DNA of 9,379 nt from an uncultured Bacillota bacterium. GTDB taxonomy: Bacteria; Bacillota; Dehalobacteriia; UBA4068. This document shows positions 4,317 to 9,379 of the stretch, one piece after another. Location of the stretch: assembly GCA_934271085.1 (NCBI GenBank), contig CAKQQU010000052.1, positions 1 to 9,379 of the forward strand, written 5' to 3'. Positions within the stretch are counted from its first letter, which is position 1; every line of letters begins with the position of its first letter. The position numbers were made by a program, and so were the translations under genes. Below the pieces are notes generated by a model, which saw nothing but the letters and a program-made list of their open reading frames with translations, was not told where the DNA came from and searched no databases.

Positions 4317-5399
4317 ATGGATAGCAAACTGAAGATTTTCAAGGAAAAACTGGCAACAGCCGGTTTTGACGCCATGTATGTTACCAATGGTTCCAATGTG
4401 CGGTATCTCAGCGGTTATATGGGTGCAGATGCAGTGCTCTTTATTTCTCAAAAAAATAATTACCTTATCACCGATCACCGCTTTACCGAGCAGGCAGAGC
4501 GGGAATGCGCTGATTTTATGGTGATCCCCCATCTGCTGCCTTCGCCAACTGTGCCTCAGCTGACAGAACGGTTTTGTGCCGAGGAAGGTGTGCATAAGCT
4601 GGCTTTTGAGAGGGATGATATGCTTTATGGAGATTATGAGGCCCTGCGAGCCGCTTTGCCTGAATCGGTGGAGATGGTTCCCTGCAGCGGTATAATTGAA
4701 GATATTCGTTATGTTAAATCCGCCGATGAGATAGAGATGCTGCGTAAGGCCTGCGCAGCTACAGACAGGGTTTTTGCCGGTATATGCAAATTTCTGCGGC
4801 CCGGGCTTACTGAAAAGGAAGTGGAGCGGGAGCTGCTTTATGCTATTATGGGCGAGGGCTGTGACAGCAGCTTTCCCGTTATCATAGCTTCGGGCGATAA
4901 CGGTTCGCTGCCTCACGCCATCCCAAGTGATAAAAAGCTGGCCAAGGGAGAATTTGTCACTATGGATTTCGGCTGCATGTATAAAGGGTATCATGCCGAT
5001 ATGACCAGAACAGTATATCTGGGCAAGCCTGATCTTAAGGCCCAGGAGATATACGCTATGGTGCTGGAGGCCAAAAACCGCGCTCAGGCTTTGGTAAAGA
5101 GCGGTGTGCCCTGCAAAGACGTGGACGCTGCTTCACGGGATTATTTTAAGGAAAAAGGGTACGGAGATAATTTCAAGCATGGACTGGGCCATGGAGTCGG
5201 GCTGGATATACACGAAGCTCCCAGGCTCAATACTACCAGCAGCCAGATCCTGAAAAGCGGTTGCCTGGTGACCATAGAGCCGGGCCTTTATTTCCCCGGC
5301 TGGGGCGGCATCCGTATAGAGGATACTGTTTTGGTGACCGATGATGGTTTTGAAGATATGTTTACCAGCACTTGCGATCTTGTTTGTATAGATTGCTAG
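4317..5399 (+). CDS. Xaa-Pro aminopeptidase/dipeptidase family protein (M24B)
   Basis: This 360-residue cytosolic metallopeptidase removes residues from the N-terminus of peptides whose second residue is proline, or splits Xaa-Pro dipeptides. Residues 1-130 are the creatinase-like N-terminal domain (SNVRYLSGY, then ITDHRFTEQA). Residues about 140-355 are the pita-bread domain with all five dinuclear metal ligands: D217 (MDFG), D228 (HADMTRT), H292 (GHGVGLDIHE), E321 (EPG) and E335 (IRIED). H200 in LPH and H299 are the usual substrate-side histidines. Length and layout match the Bacillus YqhT and PepP-like group. ATG 4317 has AAAGGA upstream. In many Firmicutes this gene precedes efp; here the next gene is instead a small acidic protein 128 bases on. 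Exact specificity (aminopeptidase P or prolidase) cannot be read from sequence. Confidence 0.93.
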   Translation: MDSKLKIFKEKLATAGFDAMYVTNGSNVRYLSGYMGADAVLFISQKNNYLITDHRFTEQAERECADFMVIPHLLPSPTVPQLTERFCAEEGVHKLAFERDDMLYGDYEALRAALPESVEMVPCSGIIEDIRYVKSADEIEMLRKACAATDRVFAGICKFLRPGLTEKEVERELLYAIMGEGCDSSFPVIIASGDNGSLPHAIPSDKKLAKGEFVTMDFGCMYKGYHADMTRTVYLGKPDLKAQEIYAMVLEAKNRAQALVKSGVPCKDVDAASRDYFKEKGYGDNFKHGLGHGVGLDIHEAPRLNTTSSQILKSGCLVTIEPGLYFPGWGGIRIEDTVLVTDDGFEDMFTSTCDLVCIDC

Positions 5400-5527
5400 G
5401 GCTGCGTATAGCGATTTTCGGATATACTGGCATAAGCAGAATAATTATGCGGCAGGAAGGTCTCTTCCGGCATAAACCGGGCAAAATAGCTGATAAGCAG
5501 TATTGCTGACTTATAGGAGGGGCAACA

Positions 5528-5818
5528 GTGTCCGAAGAACAGATAAAGGATTTAAGGATGCGTAAGCTCTCCCATATGCTTAGGCTGACAGATGACGATC
5601 AGCTGGCCGACCTGGTGGAAGGGATAATAGGTGAGGAGGCGGACGGAGATTTTCTGCAGTCTCTTTATCTGGAATTCCTCCGGGGGGAGCAGGCAGGGGA
5701 GTACGGTTCTTTTGATGACTATCTGCAGCGGGTAGCCGTTTACCTTAATGATCTTTTGGGAATTGATCCTGATGATTTTCAGCCGCAGGGTTTTGCCGGT
5801 GATGACGGCGATTTTTGA
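5528..5818 (+). CDS. Small acidic protein, 96 aa, function unknown
   Basis: The GTG start at 5528 is supported by AGGAGG (5515-5520) seven bases upstream. The product has 24 Asp/Glu against 7 Lys/Arg, no cysteine, no signal peptide and no membrane segment. It looks like a helical cytosolic protein (KLSHMLRLTDDDQLADLVEG, DFLQSLYLEFLRGEQAGEY) with a disordered acidic end (DPDDF, GDDGDF). The pattern is that of a small binding or adaptor protein, but I do not recognise the family. It follows the aminopeptidase on the same strand after 128 bases. That gap holds a GGAAG/CTTCC stem without a T-run, so co-transcription is possible. The bidirectional terminator lies just downstream. Confidence 0.8.
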   Translation: MSEEQIKDLRMRKLSHMLRLTDDDQLADLVEGIIGEEADGDFLQSLYLEFLRGEQAGEYGSFDDYLQRVAVYLNDLLGIDPDDFQPQGFAGDDGDF

Positions 5819-5854
5819 ACGGTGTATTTTATCCCGTGGTGTTTAGCCAAAAAG

Positions 5855-5899
5855 TTAAAAAACAGAGCCGGCTTTTAGGCCCGCTCTGTTTTTGTTTTT
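5855..5899. terminator. Bidirectional rho-independent terminator between convergent genes
   Basis: AACAGAGC (5861-5868) pairs with GCTCTGTT (5883-5890). After one C-C mismatch a further GGC/GCC pairs over a TTTTAG loop. TTTTTGTTTTT follows on the plus strand and AAAAAA precedes, giving a U-run on the minus strand as well. It can end both the acidic-protein transcript and the aldolase transcript. Confidence 0.9.
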
Positions 5900-5935
5900 A
5901 TGTAAAGCGCCTGTTAAAACAGTAATAATATAAAC

Positions 5936-6874
5936 TTAGAACGCCTTGCCATTGCAGCCCAATACATCAATAAGCTTGTGCATGACCATTTTTTTAATGT
6001 TTTCCCTGGCAGGCTTCAGATATTGCCGGGGATCAAAATGATCCGGATGCTCGTTAAGATAAGATCTTACTGATGCCGTCATGGCCAGGCGCAGATCAGA
6101 ATCTATGTTGATCTTGCATACCGCCATACTGGCCGCCTGACGCAGCATGTTTTCGGGAACACCGATGGCATCAGGCATATTGCCGCCGTTTTCGTTAATG
6201 ATTTTAACGTATTCCGCAGGTACGGAGGAAGCTCCGTGAAGAACGATAGGGAATCCGGGAAGGCGGCGTGATACTTCTTCCAGAATATCAAAACGCAACT
6301 GGGGTTTGGTTCCCGGTTTGAATTTGTAGGCTCCGTGGCTGGTGCCGATGGCAATGGCCAGGGAATCCACTCCGGTGCGGTCAACAAATTCTTCTACTTC
6401 TTCCGGACGGGTATAGGAGGAATCCTCTGCAGATACATTGACATCATCTTCCACTCCTGCCAGCCGTCCCAGCTCGCCCTCAACAACAACACCATGGGCA
6501 TGGGCATATTCCACTACCTTGCGGGTCAGCTCCACATTATCATCGAAAGGGAAATGGCTGCCGTCGATCATCACAGATGTAAAACCGCCGTCAATGCAGG
6601 ATTTGCAAAGCTCGAAACTGTCTCCGTGATCCAGATGCAGACATATGGGCAGTCCTGTCTCAATGATAGCCGCTTCCACCAGTTTCATAAGATAAGTATG
6701 GCTGGCATATTTACGGGCGCCGGCGCTTACCTGCAGGATAAGAGGGGACTGGGTTTCTTTGGCAGCTTCGGTAATTCCCTGTATTATCTCCATATTATTG
6801 ACATTGAAAGCGCCTATGGCATAGCCTTCGGCATAGGCTTTTTTAAACATTTCAGTAGAGGTGACGAGTGGCAT
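5936..6874 (-). CDS. fba: Class II fructose-bisphosphate aldolase
   Basis: This 312-residue zinc enzyme reversibly cleaves fructose-1,6-bisphosphate to dihydroxyacetone phosphate and glyceraldehyde-3-phosphate in glycolysis and gluconeogenesis. The family start AFNVNNMEI (22-30) is present. HLDHG gives catalytic Asp82 and zinc ligand His83. Further ligands are His180 in GTSHGAYK and His213 in LHGASS. The phosphate-binding GTSHG, HGASS and INIDSD (256-260) motifs are intact. The length is close to the class IIB (Thermus-like) members, a little longer than Bacillus FbaA. ATG 6874 follows a perfect AAGGAGG. The gene lies 54 bases after the YkvI-like gene on the same strand, so read-through from it is likely. 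Tagatose-bisphosphate aldolases share the fold, so substrate is assigned by overall likeness. Confidence 0.95.
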   Translation of the reverse strand: MPLVTSTEMFKKAYAEGYAIGAFNVNNMEIIQGITEAAKETQSPLILQVSAGARKYASHTYLMKLVEAAIIETGLPICLHLDHGDSFELCKSCIDGGFTSVMIDGSHFPFDDNVELTRKVVEYAHAHGVVVEGELGRLAGVEDDVNVSAEDSSYTRPEEVEEFVDRTGVDSLAIAIGTSHGAYKFKPGTKPQLRFDILEEVSRRLPGFPIVLHGASSVPAEYVKIINENGGNMPDAIGVPENMLRQAASMAVCKINIDSDLRLAMTASVRSYLNEHPDHFDPRQYLKPARENIKKMVMHKLIDVLGCNGKAF

Positions 6875-6928
6875 GGAAATACCTCCTTGATTATGCGGAT
6901 TATCTTTTGGTATACTTCATTTTCATAT

Positions 6929-8026
6929 TCACCACGGATCTTTATTATCCTTCATTATTCTTTTAATCTTGCGTTTGACAAAATCCAGCAGCAATTTACG
7001 GCAGATAAAGAAGAACAGTATTATTCCCACCAGGCCCTCTGCCACAAATATCCGGTTTACCAGGGTGGCGAAAGGTACTGCCAGTGCCAACAGGCTGCCG
7101 CTGCCTGCCATCAGCAGCACTGTCAGGGAATAACGCCGGCTTTTTTCCCGGTTTATGCGGGAGGCCGCTGTCCAAAGCAGGGGACAGGCTGTTGTAAACA
7201 CAGCGGCAAAAATGATGATACCGAATACGGCTGCCAATGCCGGGCTAAGCCCTGCCGCCAATACCAGGTTGGGTATCTGAGTTCCTGTGATCTGGGGCAA
7301 AACGCTTATCAGGGCAAAGGCCATCAATAAACAGATGGAGGCATACAACAGTACGCCGATACTTTGACCGGCCATTATTTTTTTAGCTCCGTATTCTTCT
7401 CCCAGTTCCGCCATTAGACCTGACATGATAAGCAGATTCATGCCGCCGTTAAGCAATGCCGAAAGCCACCATTTATTTGCCGACTTTAAAAGCGCGATCC
7501 TTCCCTCATCAATAAGCTGAAGGTTTTCCGGCAGGCTGCTGCTGTTGTGCAGCAGGGTCACTATGCCGGTAAACAATACTAAAGCAGCCAGAAAGGGGCC
7601 GATGCGGCTGATAATATTTACAAGTTTGTTAAGCCCCAGACATACTGTAATTACAGTAAAAATGGTCATGGCAGCCACTCCGGTCCAAAGAGGCAGCCCA
7701 TATTGCTGATTCAGCGCAGAGCCGGCGCCGGCCAGCATAACTACATAGGAAAGCAGGGCGAAGGCTGCTGTTAGCCAACAGAAGATTTTTCCTGCCTTTG
7801 GGCCGGCGAAAAATACGAATATGGCGTCCTTATTATCGCCGCATTTTTCGCCGGCGTAAGCAAACCCGCTGTTTGCTGTAATAAGGATAAGGGCGGTAAG
7901 CCCGGCTGCGGCTATAGCGTTTTTCCCGAAAGGAACGAAATACTGCATTATCTCCTGCCCGGACGCAAAACCGGAGCCGATAAGATAAGCCAGGGCTGCC
8001 CCGATAAAAGTAAAGGTTCCGGGCAT
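6929..8026 (-). CDS. YkvI-family membrane protein, putative transporter
   Basis: From ATG 8026 this is a 365-residue integral membrane protein with about ten hydrophobic helices and a basic tail (KRKIKRIMKDNK). The first helix carries IGSGFASGQEI, the family hallmark, resembling the unwound first helix of APC/LeuT-fold transporters. YkvI-type proteins are presumed solute transporters with unknown substrate. The start is uncertain: no good ribosome binding site lies just before ATG 8026, whereas GGGAG upstream is well placed for an in-frame ATT codon six codons earlier (giving MIAKNK before the annotated start). The gene is divergent from typA and upstream of fba on the same strand. No amino acid or sugar pathway gene nearby suggests its substrate. 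Confidence 0.85.
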   Translation of the reverse strand: MPGTFTFIGAALAYLIGSGFASGQEIMQYFVPFGKNAIAAAGLTALILITANSGFAYAGEKCGDNKDAIFVFFAGPKAGKIFCWLTAAFALLSYVVMLAGAGSALNQQYGLPLWTGVAAMTIFTVITVCLGLNKLVNIISRIGPFLAALVLFTGIVTLLHNSSSLPENLQLIDEGRIALLKSANKWWLSALLNGGMNLLIMSGLMAELGEEYGAKKIMAGQSIGVLLYASICLLMAFALISVLPQITGTQIPNLVLAAGLSPALAAVFGIIIFAAVFTTACPLLWTAASRINREKSRRYSLTVLLMAGSGSLLALAVPFATLVNRIFVAEGLVGIILFFFICRKLLLDFVKRKIKRIMKDNKDPW

Positions 8027-8151
8027 TTTATTCTTGGCGATAATGCGCTCACTCCCTTCGGTTCTGCCAGTTGATTACAGATTTTTTGTATATATCTGTA
8101 TATAGTATATGCTTCGGGACTTTATTTTAAGTATAAAACCCCAATAAACGG

Positions 8152-8180
8152 TTGCTATTTTCCTCGGAAAGTGATAAAAT
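8152..8180 (+). promoter_or_regulatory. Promoter of typA
   Basis: TTGCTA (8152-8157), 17 bases, then TAAAAT (8175-8180) preceded by TGA as an extended -10. The expected start is near 8187, leaving a short leader to the ribosome binding site AAGGAG (8218-8223). The rest of the 8027-8230 gap is AT-rich (TATATCTGTATATAG around 8087-8110). No clear promoter for the divergent gene was fixed. Confidence 0.6.
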
Positions 8181-8230
8181 AATCGACTGTGATTTTAGGT
8201 TGCAGGAGAGTTTGCTTAAGGAGAATCATT

Positions 8231-9379
8231 TTGAAAGAGATATCTAATATTCGTAATATCGCTATTATTGCCCACGTTGACCACGGTAAGACCACCCTGG
8301 TGGATCAGATGCTCAAGCAAAGCGGCGTTTTCAGGCAGAATCAGGCAGTTGCCGAGCGCGTTATGGATAACGGCGATCTGGAAAGGGAAAAGGGTATCAC
8401 CATTCTGGCTAAAAACACCTCTGTAGTACGGGGAGATGTAAAGATCAATATCGTGGATACCCCCGGACATGCCGATTTTTCCGGCGAGGTTGAGCGTATT
8501 CTGAAAATGGTCAACGGCGTTCTGCTGCTGGTGGACGCTTTTGAAGGCCCAATGCCTCAGACCCGTTTCGTCCTCCAGAAAGCGCTGGAGATGAATCACC
8601 GGGTCATTATTGTTGTCAATAAGGTCGATCGTCCCGATGCCCGTCCGGAAGAGGCCGCCATTGAGACCATGGATCTGCTGGAAGAACTGCATGCCGGCGA
8701 AGAGCAACTGGACAGCCCTATCATCTACTGCTCCGCACGCAACGGACTTGCTTCCCTTGACCCGGACAAAATGGGCGAAAATCTTGATCCGCTGTTTGAT
8801 ACAATTATGGAGCATATCCCGGCGCCGGTAGCCGACCCGGACGGTCCGCTGCAGCTGCTGGTATCATCTGTGGATTACAATAACTTTGTCGGACGTATCG
8901 GTATAGGCAGGGTGGACAGAGGCAGCATTAAAGGAGCCCAGCAGGTCATGGTAGCCAATTATCATGATCCCGACCAGGCTTATCAGGGCAAGATAAATAC
9001 CCTGTTTACCATTGAAGGATTAAAAAGAGTGGCGGTGGATGAAGGTACTGCCGGCGATATAGTCTGCTTCAGCGGTATCGAGAATATCAATATCGGCGAT
9101 ACCCTCTGCGCCCCGGAGCAGGTGGAGCCTATTCCTTTTGTTAAAGTGGGCGAACCTACCGTGGAGATGACTTTCTGCGTCAATGACAGCCCCTTTGCCG
9201 GACAGGAAGGTGATTATGTTACTTCCCGGCAGCTGCGCGACCGGTTGTATAAGGAATTGCTGAAAGATGTTTCCCTGAAAGTTTTTGATACTGACAGTAC
9301 AGATGCTTTCCGGGTTTTGGGCAGAGGTGAGATGCATCTGTCCATTCTGATCGAGACCATGCGCCGTGAAGGTTATGAG
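8231..9379 (+). CDS. typA: TypA/BipA ribosome-associated translational GTPase, 5' part
   Basis: The TTG start at 8231 is fixed by AAGGAG seven bases upstream. 383 codons lie in the window; the family is usually just over 600, so the C-terminal part is outside. It is an elongation-factor-like GTPase that binds the ribosome and affects 50S assembly and stress or cold adaptation. All G motifs are present: G1 AHVDHGKTT (14-22), G2 with T57 in GITI, G3 DTPGH (76-80), G4 NKVD (130-133) and G5 SAR (168-170). A translation-factor beta-barrel follows at about 205-290 (NFVGRIGIGRVDRG). An EF-G domain III-like segment starts at about 300 and ends in GRGEMHLSILIETMRREG. No frame lesion is seen. It is divergent from the YkvI-like gene. 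Confidence 0.96.
   Translation, partial: MKEISNIRNIAIIAHVDHGKTTLVDQMLKQSGVFRQNQAVAERVMDNGDLEREKGITILAKNTSVVRGDVKINIVDTPGHADFSGEVERILKMVNGVLLLVDAFEGPMPQTRFVLQKALEMNHRVIIVVNKVDRPDARPEEAAIETMDLLEELHAGEEQLDSPIIYCSARNGLASLDPDKMGENLDPLFDTIMEHIPAPVADPDGPLQLLVSSVDYNNFVGRIGIGRVDRGSIKGAQQVMVANYHDPDQAYQGKINTLFTIEGLKRVAVDEGTAGDIVCFSGIENINIGDTLCAPEQVEPIPFVKVGEPTVEMTFCVNDSPFAGQEGDYVTSRQLRDRLYKELLKDVSLKVFDTDSTDAFRVLGRGEMHLSILIETMRREGYE

Noticed and set aside
4185..4994. Minus-strand open frame, 269 codons
   Set aside because: It lies antisense to the M24B peptidase, whose metal ligands are all intact, and shows no family features.
6335..7330. Long plus-strand open frame, 331 codons
   Set aside because: It is antisense to the clear aldolase and YkvI-like genes and has Cys/Gln/His-rich, non-protein-like content.
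8216..8815. Minus-strand open frame, 199 codons
   Set aside because: It mirrors typA, whose G motifs are unambiguous on the plus strand.

Overview
The window looks like a chromosomal stretch of a Firmicute (Bacillota), probably a clostridial-type organism, that carries a remnant of a temperate phage or similar integrated element. The pointers are strong AGGAGG-type ribosome binding sites, TTG and GTG starts, a YkvI-family membrane protein, a class II fructose-bisphosphate aldolase, an M24B aminopeptidase and TypA/BipA. The sequence alone does not support a genus.

Region 1 (1 to about 3960) is the element. On the minus strand, read from right to left, it holds a LexA/CI-type self-cleaving repressor (3018-3632), a coiled-coil lipoprotein (2451-2966), a small zinc-ribbon protein (2169-2417), a second lipoprotein (1307-2119), a possible 38-residue ORF (1129-1245) and a tyrosine recombinase (986 to beyond position 1). 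The recombinase loses family similarity just after its LRH motif, where the last 65 bases hold a palindromic A/T tract. To the right of the repressor lie three matching 19-bp operator-like palindromes, then a divergent Cro-like HTH gene (3783-3956) broken by an in-frame TAA. No replication, packaging or structural phage genes follow, so the element appears to be only a lysogeny module with cargo. Lipoproteins between repressor and integrase are placed like known superinfection-exclusion or lysogenic-conversion genes.

Region 2 (about 3960-4316) holds no recognisable gene. It contains a decayed-looking stretch and then a good promoter for the next gene.

Region 3 (4317-9379) is ordinary chromosome. 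An Xaa-Pro aminopeptidase-type gene (4317-5399) and a small acidic protein of unknown function (5528-5818) run on the plus strand to a bidirectional terminator (5855-5899). Facing them on the minus strand are a YkvI-like membrane protein (6929-8026) and class II fructose-bisphosphate aldolase (5936-6874), probably co-transcribed. Divergent from these, typA/bipA starts with TTG at 8231 and runs off the right edge.

The main point of interest is the compact element. It has an apparently intact repressor and operators, cargo of two lipoproteins and a zinc-ribbon protein, a broken cro, and an integrase that looks truncated and has a hairpin over its ribosome binding site.
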